The notes below the pieces were generated by a model that did no database searches, had not been told where the DNA came from, and worked only from the letters and a program-made list of their open reading frames with translations. Made by a program: the position numbers and the translations under genes. A DNA stretch of 64,000 nucleotides from Brachynemurus nebulosus (lineage: Eukaryota; Arthropoda; Insecta; Neuroptera; Myrmeleontidae), in assembly GCA_035578155.1 (NCBI GenBank), contig JAPWDM010000008.1, positions 20,670,598-20,734,597 of the forward strand. Reading direction: 5' to 3'. The number at the start of each line of letters is the position of its first letter. Position 1 is the first letter of the stretch. Shown piece after piece: positions 55,110 through 64,000 of the stretch.

Positions 55110-55305
55110 TTCTATTCAGTGTGTCTGCCTGAATGACGTATCTAAAGGTTTGGTATTTGGTACGTTTTCACCAAATTTCATGGAAACCGGACCTTGCGTT
55201 CGTGAATTTTCAGCTTCTAGAGACCTCAAGATAAATTTATACACAATGCCGTCAGTCCCCTCATGCAATACGCTGTAGTAGTTGAATTTTTTATACAAAA
55301 ATCCG
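55110..55305 (+). mobile_element. diverged MITE family S fragment
   Basis: GTCTGCCTGAATGACG, TTTTCACCAAATTTC, AGAGACCTCAAGATAAATTT and TGTAGTAGTTGAATTTT follow the order of the reference copy. The TA tract is missing and there are many differences. The minus-strand frame here is not a gene. Confidence 0.6.
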
Positions 55306-55678
55306 TTAATATCCAACTATAGAGTAAATTTTAAAGTTCATTTTAAAAGCTTATTTTTAAAAAAAATCCCATATAATTTTGAATTATAGCACATTTTGCG
55401 TAAAATGTGCAACAAGTACTTTATATGTAGCGTTTGGTATGTTAATGTTGCGCCATCTATTAAATATAAGTTTGATTTCATTCGAAAAAGGAGGTGTGTA
55501 CTTTAAACGTATGTAACGTTGCCCCATAGTAACTATTTACATATTACAAAGTATTATTATATGTTAAATATACACACAAGACATTTATTTACAATCGCGT
55601 ATCGCATGCCCACATGTGAGTATTTTTAGCAAAAACGAACAAATAGAATATCGTTGATGCGAGTAACAGTTTAAAAAG
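55306..55678. other. non-coding stretch upstream of a candidate exon
   Basis: No repeat ends are seen. It might hold untranslated or promoter sequence for the 55679 frame, but no motif is assignable. Confidence 0.35.
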
Positions 55679-55851
55679 ATGTTTGAATATTGCAATGATT
55701 ATCTAGAGAAGTCAAGACGAGAGTTTCAATTGTTTGGTTTGGTTACTGTAACATGTGAGCTGTTTCAACTTCGCACGCAATTTTTTGTTGGGCAATTATT
55801 AAATTCTTCTGTTCATTGCAATGTAAATAACATGCTTATTCCTGGGATAAG
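55679..55851 (+). CDS. candidate coding exon, unrecognised
   Basis: ATG at 55679 opens a frame encoding MFEYCNDYLEKSRREFQLFG, then LVTVTCELFQLRTQFFVGQL and onward to NNMLIPGI. It ends at ATAAG|GTAAAG, a good donor (GT at 55852). The frame is closed by TAA at 55853 if unspliced. The other two frames are interrupted, and the composition (Leu, Phe, Glu, Arg, Gln mixed) looks like real protein. Upstream CAG|TTTAAAAAGATG could instead be an acceptor. The phase (2) does not match the exon at 56589 in its better frame: joined directly, it would stop after about 32 more residues. An unseen exon between them, or no relation, is possible. Confidence 0.38.
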
Positions 55852-55855
55852 GTAA

Positions 55856-56487
55856 AGTTAAACCATCTAATTTTGAATGACTAATTGAGTGAGAAATCTT
55901 CTTTGAGATAAAATGATTCCTTTTTACTTTTTTTTTTATAATTAATATTCATTAGCATTCATAGTATTATAAATTTTTAGTTGAAGCATTTTAACATTTC
56001 AGTTTTTAGGGTCGATAATATTAATTAATTTTTATAATAGTAGCATTTTCCTGAATTCTGGAACTTTATATATTTTCAATTTTGTTAGTGATATCCGTAC
56101 TACAGCTTCTGCTAAAACAGACTTTTTTTAGTATGAAAAGTATCAACACCCATTTAATATCAACCATAACTTGAAAAATACTTAATAGCTCAGGAGTCAA
56201 TGCTAAAAAAAATAAAATAAAGGAGAATTATCCAACTAAATGTTTAACTCTGATTCTGCGTTGTTTCTTAGAAATGTAAAATACTTCGGTTTATTCAAGC
56301 CTAAATGAATAGGAAATCTTATATAAAATTTTTAAATAGCCGAGATTCATATTTATTTTTCATTAAACTTATTTGACGTAATAACTGTACTTTATTTTTC
56401 TATTTTTGTTCAGTTTTAAAATTATGCATTATAAAAATGTGAAGCTTCAAAAAAAATTTATACATACGTTAATTGTTTATGAAAAAG
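55856..56487. other. A/T-rich stretch, probably intronic
   Basis: No further exon is found. An acceptor-like TTAACATTTCAG at about 55990-56001 is followed by stops in all frames within a short distance. Confidence 0.35.
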
Positions 56488-56530
56488 TTGGGGCCTACCC
56501 AAAATAAAATTTTAAAATCGCCTCTGCTTT
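56488..56530. mobile_element. solo right end of the 4.6-kb hAT family
   Basis: GGGGCCTACCCAAAATAAAA followed by TTTTAAAATCGCCTCTG matches the right terminus at 6561-6598 in order and spacing. No left end is nearby. Confidence 0.55.
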
Positions 56531-56588
56531 ATGTACATATAAACATATACTGTAATGTAGTTTTTTTTGCACTATCGTGTATTTTCAG

Positions 56589-56723
56589 GCACTTACCGAT
56601 GTTGTTGACAGTAATGACAGTGCTAGTAAGCTACATTTCCCGAACGTTTGTTTATATCCATGGAAACCAAAAAATAACAATGCAATAAGTAAAATAGGTG
56701 CATGGTTAATGAATAGGAGTGTG
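56589..56723 (+). CDS. internal coding exon of an unidentified gene
   Basis: This is the best host coding signal in the window. A pyrimidine-rich tract with TTTTTTTTGCACTATCG and then TGTATTTTCAG precedes 56589, and GTG|GTAAGTG follows 56723, a near-consensus donor. The 135-nt exon is open in phase 0 at both ends, encoding 45 residues: ALTDVVDSNDSASKLHFPNV, then CLYPWKPKNNN and AISKIGAWLMNRSV. A symmetrical phase 0/0 exon with strong sites on both sides is unlikely by chance. I do not recognise the protein. A +1 frame is open from 56473 but stops at 56686, inside the exon, so it is disfavoured. The transcript would continue beyond 56723 into a long intron. Confidence 0.6.
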
Positions 56724-57239
56724 GTAAGTGAAATTAGCTCAAAAATGATTGTAATTATTTATTTATATTAAAATTAATGGTGCAGTTTAAACAATTAGGA
56801 AATTAATCGATTAATATGAGAATTTTCACTACTTTGAACATAATTATTACTGTTGCCAGTTTTGTCTTCGTATTTTATTGACGCTTCAAAAGGTTTTTCA
56901 ATCATTAAAATTTTCTGTGTGTTTTCATAAATATGCAGCCAGTGTTAAAATGCTTCATCAATTTTATTATTCTCACTAATATTATAGTTTAACAAACTAT
57001 TTTCCTCCATTTTTTTTTAATAGAAAATTCAAAAAGGTATTCACGCCAACATTGACATTAAATTTTTTATTTACAAATATATGTAGTTGTCAATTGTCAT
57101 TTACAAAGATTCGTAGTTGCTATAAAAATTTATAATATTTATTCATGGCATTTTATGTAATAATATAGTTTAAATTTCATCTATATTATCGGAATTTTTA
57201 TTTTTTATTTAATATATTTATTCTTTAATTATCTTAAAT
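56724..57239. other. A/T-rich stretch, probably intron
   Basis: It follows the GTAAGT donor. No element ends or frames are seen. Confidence 0.4.
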
Positions 57240-57395
57240 TGATCGTGCAAAAAATATTATACAATACACGATGCGTTAAGTATCTTTACTGATCTCGAAA
57301 ATTTCAAAAAGTCGACCCTCCGGGTCTCGTTTTTGCAACATTTTCTCTATCAGTAAAAGCAACTTACCGAACTTATATTGTAAAATACTATTTTG
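57240..57395. repeat. hairpin element with CCCTCCGGGTC apex
   Basis: ATTATACAATACACGATGCG, TTTACTGAT and GAAAATTT on the left pair imperfectly with AAACATTTTC-like sequence, ATCAGTAAAAGC and TATTGTAAAAT on the right. The apex is AAAAAGTCGACCCTCCGGG then TCTCGTTTTTGC. Same plan as 23543-23670 and 35697-35828. Confidence 0.6.
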
Positions 57396-57689
57396 TACAG
57401 CTATTTAATGTAAAAATCTTACTATACACCATTTTCAGGTACTTTTAACTATTATTATTGTTTGACAGTTGTTTTTTTCGACCTTATAAAGTCACTAATT
57501 CACACAAAATATTCATAAATTATGTGCATAGCTACAACTCCCTTGTAAAAGTTTTAAATCACCGTTTTCATTTGTGAATACCAAAACAAAATCTGTTCGG
57601 TAGTAGTTACGAAGAAAATTGCATGTTTGTTTTTCGGTACTCCCACCATTGATATAAAAATGTAAATTTTGTTGAGGTATTGTACTTGC
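57396..57689. other. non-coding stretch
   Basis: Nothing recognisable. Confidence 0.4.
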
Positions 57690-57697
57690 ATTTCAAC

Positions 57698-58110
57698 TAG
57701 GGATGTTATGGATATCCGTAACCGAAACTACCGGATATCCGAAATAATTACATATTCGAAACCGAAACCGTATCCGAAATAATTACATATTCGAAACCGA
57801 AACCGTATCCGAAAATAAAAGTTTCGGATTTGTTTCGAATAAAAACAGACAACTACCGTTGGAAGACTGAGGTTAAATCGAAGCAAGTTTTTGCTCCGTG
57901 TATTTCTCTTGATAGATTTCCATTGATTTGTATTTGGCGTTCACTTTTTGGGATAAAATTTTCCCGTTTCTTCTAAAAAAAAATTTTCCTTGAACCGTAA
58001 CCATATCCGAAACATAATCCGATATTATTACATATCCGTAACCGAAACCGAAAAAAATGTTTTTGAATATCCGTATCCGTATGCGAAATTTCACATCCAT
58101 AACATCCCTA
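57698..58110. mobile_element. hAT MITE, perfect duplication
   Basis: The left end TAGGGATGTTATGGATATCC and the right end CATAACATCCCTA are inverted. The 8-bp duplication ATTTCAAC is exact (57690-57697, 58111-58118). TCCGTAACCGAAAC and ATCCGAAAT units are repeated near both ends. It is non-coding. Confidence 0.93.
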
Positions 58111-58118
58111 ATTTCAAC

Positions 58119-59516
58119 TAAACTGATTTTTTCCTCAAAATGTTTTCATTGGTATCTGCCGTTCAACCAGTTGGGGATACAATTTTTGGAAATTTTATTG
58201 TGACTGGCGTCATTTTGAGGCGGATACGTATTGATATCAACATGTTACACCCCTCTAAGCTATAAACTTACATAAATTCAGATGAGATACATCAAGTGTT
58301 GTAATCCACATAAGATTTATACATATAATCAAAGGTAGAAAAGTCCATATACAATAAAATTTTATTAATAAAAAAAATACAAAATTATCAGTGTTAAAGT
58401 ATATTTGTATATCCTACATTAACATATAATAAAATTTACTAACATTAATTATGTTAGGGATCTTTGGCTACCTTTGCTACTTTATGTAATGTATGTAGTT
58501 ATTATGAAGGTGTTACAAGCGCACGTAAGTTATATCGCATGACACCATTCAAAGTACACTCACTGGCCATAGCACGCCACCATTTTTAACATACACATAT
58601 TTAATTTCCCATCCTCCTTATTGCGGTGCGGCGCGGCGCAGCGTCATCGTCTGACTTGAAAAGTTTGATCGTACGATTTTTAATAAACCAATTGGATGCG
58701 TATACATTGTAAATATGTACATATGCATGCATGCATGTATGTATGTGTGTACGGCCTTGTTAAAAATAGAATTTTAATAAATTAAAAAAAAATACAACAA
58801 TACGTACAGCAGTATTTTATTTATAATTGTTTATTTGTACCGTTGTACACAATTAAATGGTGATACTTTCGTCAAAATTTCAAATACAGTGATGCTTCTC
58901 AATAGTTCCGCAGAATGAAACAAGGGAAATAGCTTTTCCAGGAAATGCTGTTCCCCCACCAAAGTCCGTATAAAATTTCTTTACGTCTAGATTCAGAATT
59001 TTTAGTGGAGTTCAATAATTTATGATTCTGTCAAAATTAAAAATTTTTCAGGAGCGTCAAAACAAGTAAGGGAGTCTAAAAATAATAATGTAACTTAAAA
59101 ATTTAAGTTACTCTTTATATAACATTTTAACAAAACTCTAGTGGTTTACGTTTAATATATGCATATACATGGATATTCATAATTAATATAATTATTCTAT
59201 GTGCGTATAATGTATCTGTAAACAGTATTGGATATAAATAATTTAATGATATACCTATCATTTTCATTATAATCATTTATTTATGTACGCAGTTAACAAG
59301 TTTATTTTATTGCATTTTATTATTTGAAATCTAATTAAAAAGTATTGACTATTGTGTAACATTTTTCTTTTACTGATTAACTCCTCATAAAATATTGCAA
59401 GACTACGCTCGTTTCTCTAAATGTTTTTTCATAAAATCATAATTATTCATAATATCATAATTTTTGTTTTGTATAAACAAGTCAATTTCTTTTTTATACT
59501 GGGTAACATAGATTTA
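58119..59516. other. non-coding stretch
   Basis: A GC-rich patch GTGCGGCGCGGCGCAGCG lies at 58625-58642. ATGTATGTGTGTACG-type simple sequence lies near 58715-58752. No gene is supported. Confidence 0.4.
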
Positions 59517-59684
59517 AAGGAGTCTCCACATTCTCGCCGTGGTTGGACGCATCGAGAATGTAGAGGGTCATTTCGTTGTGTCTCACGGTTGGTGTTTTAA
59601 TGCTATTCATATGCCTGAGCCAACCTCAGCGAGGAACTTGGCGAGGAACCTCGTCCAACCTCGGCGAGAGTGTGGAGACTCCTT
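59517..59684. mobile_element. 168-bp MITE
   Basis: AAGGAGTCTCCACATTCTCG then CCGTGGTTGGACG is inverted as CGTCCAACCTCGGCGAGAGT then GTGGAGACTCCTT. The element is much GC-richer than its flanks. The target duplication is not clear. The frame across it is not a gene. Confidence 0.8.
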
Positions 59685-59934
59685 ATCTCTAACTGTTTAC
59701 ATAAAGAAGATACCTGAATACACTAATTGATACGCGATGCTGTGGAACAATATAAATATAAGTAGTGCTGACTAGTTAGTCGAATAATGATGTTACAAAC
59801 TTAAGTTGTCTTACTATGTTTATTTCATTTAGGTAATTTTTCTTTCACTGAATATAAACAAGACAAACTTTTTGATTCTTAGCTCTTATGAAATAAATAT
59901 TATAAAAGGTCAAATATAAAGTAAGGCAGCCTAA

Positions 59935-60310
59935 AGGTAAAGTGAGGGTAACGCTCGAGTCTCAAACTGGGAAAGCGGAACTATTGACAGCGGAAATATT
60001 CAGAAGGTGCACTGTACTACCAAAAAAAATCGGCAAAATATAAAGTAAGGATGCGGTCACACAGGACACCTGCAAGTGTGTGCACACGCTTGTTGTATTT
60101 AGTGGTTATATATGATCACAATTAAATGATGACATTTCGTCAAAATTTCAAATGATATCAACAAAAATCGGTAAAATGTAAATTAAGGCTGTTAACATAC
60201 AAAACACTTGCAAACGTGTGTACACGCTTGCAAGTTGTATTTAGTGATTATATGGTCACTTTTTCACACGCGTTTACTCGCGCTTGCACCATTGTGGTAC
60301 ACAAATGAAA
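59935..60310. repeat. diverged direct repeats
   Basis: AAAAATCGGCAAAATATAAA to CACACGCTTG at about 60028-60095 recurs diverged at 60163-60230 (AAAAATCGGTAAAATGTAAA, GTACACGCTTGCAAGTTG). GTATTTAGTG-TTATAT follows each. The period is about 135 bp. No coding sequence. Confidence 0.6.
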
Positions 60311-60384
60311 GATTACAATGTCTACAGACGCTTGTAGAATTTTTTACATCAGGTGAATATTCAATATATAGTACGAGCCACTGA

Positions 60385-60524
60385 TAAAAAAAAGAAAATT
60401 TCTTAGAAAATTTTCAAAAAAAAATTTTTTTTAAGAATTTTTCGAAAAAATTTTTCAGATTTTTTTGAAAAATTTTAGAAAAAAAATTTTTTTTGAAAAT
60501 TTTCTAAGAAATTTTCTTTTTTTA
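60385..60524. repeat. A/T-only palindrome
   Basis: TAAAAAAAAGAAAATTTC, TTAGAAAATTTTC and an A run then a T run on the left are inverted on the right (GAAAATTTTCTAAGAAATTT, TCTTTTTTTATA). Arms are about 60 bp with small indels and a short centre near GAAAAAATTTTTCAG. Confidence 0.75.
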
Positions 60525-62300
60525 TAAATTTAAATACTGTTATTGATAAAAATGTGAAAAGAGCTGAGAAAATTTTTTTTTTTCATTTTGTTGAAGATTA
60601 CGAAAGTTTAAGATCAAAAAAATGATCCTTTAATTTTTTCAAAAATTCAATCGAATGAAACACAAAAACGGCTGGATGGATTAAACTGAAACTCGGTGGG
60701 GTTTTTGTGGGTATATTGAGCTGTAAAAGGCACACTTAATATTGGTGGTTTTCTCGAAGTTTTTAATTCAACGCTTGATTTTCCAAAGAGCCACCAAAAG
60801 CTTTTTTTTTCTTGATTTTTCAAATTCATGTCGAGTATGCAAAAAAATTTTTTTCTGAGAAAACAATGGCTAATATCCTTGTAGAGAATTTATTCGAGTT
60901 TTCGAAACACACCTTCAATTTTCTGTGTGATCATTGGTTGCTGAGATATCGATGGTCAAAGACGAAATGATCCTTTTCCATTCAAAGTCCGATATCTCAG
61001 CGAGAAGTGGTCGTATAAAAGTCTATAAAAAAGCTAATTAAAGCTGAATGATCAAGTTACCTGGTCCATATGGTGGTTAAATCGGAAAAATTTTTTCCAA
61101 GTCCGTGGACCAAAAAAAAAAAAACCGAAAAAATTTCGAAAATTTTTTTTCAGTGTATTTATTAGGATTGCGCCACACGTTACTTTGAAAATTTTTTTAT
61201 CGCAAGATCTCGAAACTAGAAACTTCCAGCTTTAAATTGATTTGCTTACGACTCCGATACGACCATTTTTCACAAAGATACAGCCATTCGAAAAAGCGCT
61301 AAAAATTTGGAATTTCTTTTTGATCCTTTAATTATTTCCGCTAGTGTATTTATTAAACGAACTGTACAATATTTATGGTTTTAGTATTAATTAATAGTCA
61401 TTAATCAATTATAATATAATTTCATTAAGTAAATTATACAATTAAAAAAAAAAAATTATAAAATTTATGTTAGCATTGGAACATGTAAGTTTTTTTTTTA
61501 TTAAATTATATTATACATAAAATATGAAAGTTCAGTATCTTATAAATTATTCCATAAATTACCAAGATTAATAACAGAAGGAATAATTATTTTAATATCT
61601 TATTACCACTATAGATTGCCTTACAAGGGTCCATGTTAGTATTATTTTAAAGTTTTAGACATTTAAAATTTTATGTCTGCAGCTGTATTTTATTGCTGTA
61701 TTACTTATCCGGAAGTTTCGTTCGACTTCCGAATTTTATTATTTATAACAGCTTTTCCCCAAAATTTAGAATACAGTTCATGTTGATTGAATTTTATGAA
61801 GAGTATTAAAACTTATTGGTGAAAATTGTTATATCAGAACTTTTTATCGTTTGAATTAAATCATTATCAACATCCCACTTCCGTTAATTTTATTTCAATT
61901 TAATAAAATTTTCGAAAAAATAATAATGACGCAGATAATTGAAGGGTGATTTAAACTGTACTTTGGGAAAATACTCAGTTTTTTTTTTTTAAAAAAAACC
62001 AGAAAGGTGAGTAACTTAAACCAAGCATAAAGAATTTATCACAGTAAAAGAGACTCTGATCGACACTTCTTTAAATTTTGAATCATTTCCATCGTAATAT
62101 TGATGAGAAAAAACTGACAATGCAGTTGTTGGACATTCCTGTCTCGAGTTGGGGTCAGTAACTGACAAGGGATTGATATATTACGTATAAACATTAATGA
62201 ATAATAGTCAAAAAACCCTTAGTAATACCATTCCGTTTAAAGGCTACAAAAAAACGAAATGTATTTTGCGAGATTTTCACTTAATATAAAATTTTTCGAA
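60525..62300. other. non-coding stretch, partly an unnamed repeat
   Basis: 60600-61340 has GATCCTTTAATT at both 60625 and 61323, CGATATCTCAGCGAGAAG and GCTGAGATATCGATGG. It may be one worn element, but no ends can be fixed. The rest to 62300 is A/T-rich. No gene. Confidence 0.35.
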
Positions 62301-62329
62301 ATTTTGTCCCGGACCCCTCACTCAGAAGG

Positions 62330-62560
62330 GAAGGTTAATATTTCAAGTCACCCCCACCCACTGTCACGCCACTTTGAAAAAATCGACTGTCGATTGGAAG
62401 TATGCTACGACTCCAACGTTGCTGCAAAATTTCAAAATTCTTTCAAATTTCGTCGCCCCCGCCTACTGTGATGCCATTTTGAAAAAATCGACTGCCTATT
62501 GGAAGTATATTACGGTTTCTACTTTGCTGTAAAATTTCAAAAAAAAAATTGTTTCAGTTC
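62330..62560 (+). repeat. tandem repeat of ~117 bp, two copies
   Basis: CACCCCCACCCACTGTCACG, TTTGAAAAAATCGACTGTCG, ATTGGAAGTATGCTACG and GCTGCAAAATTTC recur in the same order in the second unit (GCCCCCGCCTACTGTGATG, TTGAAAAAATCGACTGCC, ATTGGAAGTATATTACG). A related unit occurs at about 28692. Confidence 0.7.
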
Positions 62561-63598
62561 AGGGTCTTGGAAAAAAATCAAAATTCATTAATTCAAGTCA
62601 TATGACGTATGAAAAAATTTTGCCTTTAAAGGGTAGATTTATTATATGTATTAGGAAGAAGGGAAGTCAGAAATGGTGGTGTTGGCATTTTTTTTCTCTC
62701 TGGTGTTTTGGAGAAAATAGGAAATTGGGACATGATAGAATAACATTTCGTTCTTTTTTTGCTCGTGAGCTACATTTTTAGAAGGAAATGAACTTTTCTT
62801 TTAATCAATATCAATAAAAAAAAAATTGAAGTCTATATTGTATGTATGCGCACCAAATTAGAAAATCATGATAATTTTCTTTTTATATTAATTTATTAAG
62901 TTAATAGATTTAAATTGTATTATTGTATTATGAAATAATCGAAAGAGTACATGGCATTGTGTTGTACTATAAGAACATAATATTTAAACCATAGCACCAT
63001 ACATACATACGTAGCTTGGCCATTATTATTCAGCAGTGGGAATTTAAAAACTAACGCACTGGCACGTCCCGCGATGTCAAGTTTAAATGTGGTCATGTGA
63101 ACCAACCGCCGCGAGTAACACGAGGCGAGTAAAAGAATTACCGAATGTTTCCATTTCCTACAGACATAGAGAGAATTCAGTCATACTATATTCACCGAAA
63201 CAATTCCTAAATGCAAAACATCAAACAACAACAAACAGCTCGTAGGACACTCCCACAGAACATCAGTCATCGTGCTTTGTTCAAACTGAAGCGATATATT
63301 CAAATATTTTAAAAGTAGATAATTACCAGTAAAAATAAATAAAACAACTTTATCAAACTGGAAAAGTATTTAAATTTTTACTAAAATTTAGGTTTATTTA
63401 CTAATCTTGTTTATACTTAAGTTACATATATGTAGATATTTTAATATTTTGTGCAATATTATAAAAATGAAATTGTATGCAACTAATCAAAATAAATAAT
63501 AGGTATATTTTGTTATTTAAATTTTTTTTAAGAGAATACTGAAATGTTAAAGTAATCTAAAAAAAATCATACTAAAATATTTTTAAAAAAAATATTTT
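62561..63598. other. non-coding stretch
   Basis: No element ends. CCCGCGATGTCAAGTTTAAA near 63068 faintly resembles TCTCGCGATGTCAACTTCAA at 52760, too short to interpret. The minus-strand frame at 62920-63105 shows no family features. Confidence 0.4.
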
Positions 63599-63712
63599 TT
63601 AAAATCCTCCCAATTCACATATTACCGTTTCTGCGTAATCGCTTGTACCAACTTCATGAAACATAGTCTGGGCGTCAACTAAATTGTACTTTATGTGTCC
63701 ATTTTGGAAATT
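63599..63712 (-). CDS. possible terminal exon, unrecognised
   Basis: The minus-strand frame ends at TAA (63599-63601) and is open for 37 codons: NFQNGHIKYNLVDAQTMFHE, then VGTSDYAETVICELGGF. The C-terminal 25 residues have a natural composition and sit in sequence GC-richer than its flanks. There is no ATG at the start. AAAG (63689 side) or TTTAG just before TTGAC could be an acceptor. It could equally be a fragment of a transposon or retrocopy. The protein is unknown to me. Confidence 0.3.
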   Translation of the reverse strand, partial: NFQNGHIKYNLVDAQTMFHEVGTSDYAETVICELGGF

Positions 63713-64000
63713 TCAACCAATAAAGATTTATTTAGTCACGTAGTTTTGTTTTGTAGCTAGTAATTCTTTGGGTGAATATAGTATAGCCCCTCATGAAAAG
63801 AAAAAGTTTTCTTGGCAATCACTTTCCTCAGTTGGTTAAGTGACATAAAATGTACCGTGAAGCAGAATTGTTTATGGTTTGGAGGAATTTTGGTTTTGAA
63901 GGAAAGAAATTTTCGCCTCACAAAAGTGGCTACAGTACTTCGTTACCATAGTAGCTGGGGCTGTAGCCCAGGAACCCGGATCTGAAAAGGGGATCCAAAG
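63713..64000. other. window-edge sequence
   Basis: The last ~55 bases turn GC-rich (AGCTGGGGCTGTAGCCCAGG, AACCCGGATC), like the start of another MITE cut off by the window. Upstream is A/T-rich without a gene. Confidence 0.35.

Noticed and set aside
60028..60310. Coding or regulatory meaning for the CACACGCTTG repeats
   Set aside because: They are two diverged direct repeats with stops in all frames; no known site is matched.
62920..63105. 61-codon minus-strand frame
   Set aside because: No family features and no splice sites; consistent with chance in this composition.

Overview
The window looks like nuclear DNA from an arthropod, most likely an insect. It is strongly A+T-rich. It has no operons, ribosome binding sites or dense reading frames, but it has GT-AG splice-like junctions, tRNA-derived SINEs and many families of DNA transposon that are typical of insects (hAT, piggyBac, Tc1/mariner, pogo/Tigger, Harbinger-like, Helitron). 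I cannot name the species; a hemipteran is a guess from repeat content. No rRNA, CRISPR array or complete conserved gene is visible. I read the window as intergenic or intronic sequence made largely of layered mobile-element debris.

Host coding signal is sparse. The best piece is an internal exon at 56589-56723 (45 codons, phase 0/0, good acceptor and donor). An open segment at 55679-55851 ends at a GTAAAG donor. A possible two-exon small membrane protein lies at 9888-10284, and a possible terminal exon lies on the minus strand at 63599-63712. I recognise none of these as a named gene. Nearly all other reading frames of 60-130 codons are chance frames or lie inside repeats.

Layout. 0-4.6 kb: a hAT MITE, a tRNA-like SINE, a large terminal-inverted-repeat (TIR) element with a Helitron end inside it, and a head-to-head SINE pair. 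4.6-6.6 kb: an old hAT shell holding a TIR element and a Tc1 transposase relic. 7-14 kb: a snapback, a second SINE, an element with a (TA)n core, the small gene candidate and two large foldbacks. 14-19 kb: hAT MITEs and quieter sequence. 20-29 kb: TIR elements, Helitrons, a pogo MITE and further hAT MITEs. 29.3-31.9 kb: three DNA transposons almost end to end. 32.8-40.7 kb: a Tc1 relic cut by a hAT MITE, a Tigger MITE, a hAT with a decayed transposase gene, and another hAT. 43-47.8 kb: a ZBED-type hAT relic, then an element whose (TA)n core has received a 2.2-kb palindrome and a 0.7-kb TIR element. 48-53.5 kb: a Harbinger-like element nested in a second one, a MITE nested in a MITE, and a pogo relic. 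54-64 kb: a TIR element, the candidate exons, hairpins, a hAT MITE and simple repeats.

The clearest overall result is the number of target-site duplications that can be read directly. Nine hAT-type elements have perfect 8-bp duplications and three more have 6-7 of 8 matching. piggyBac TTAA, Harbinger-like TTA and Tc1/mariner-like TA duplications are also present. They allow a relative order of insertion to be read at several places. All family names come from sequence pattern and recalled family features; no database search was run.
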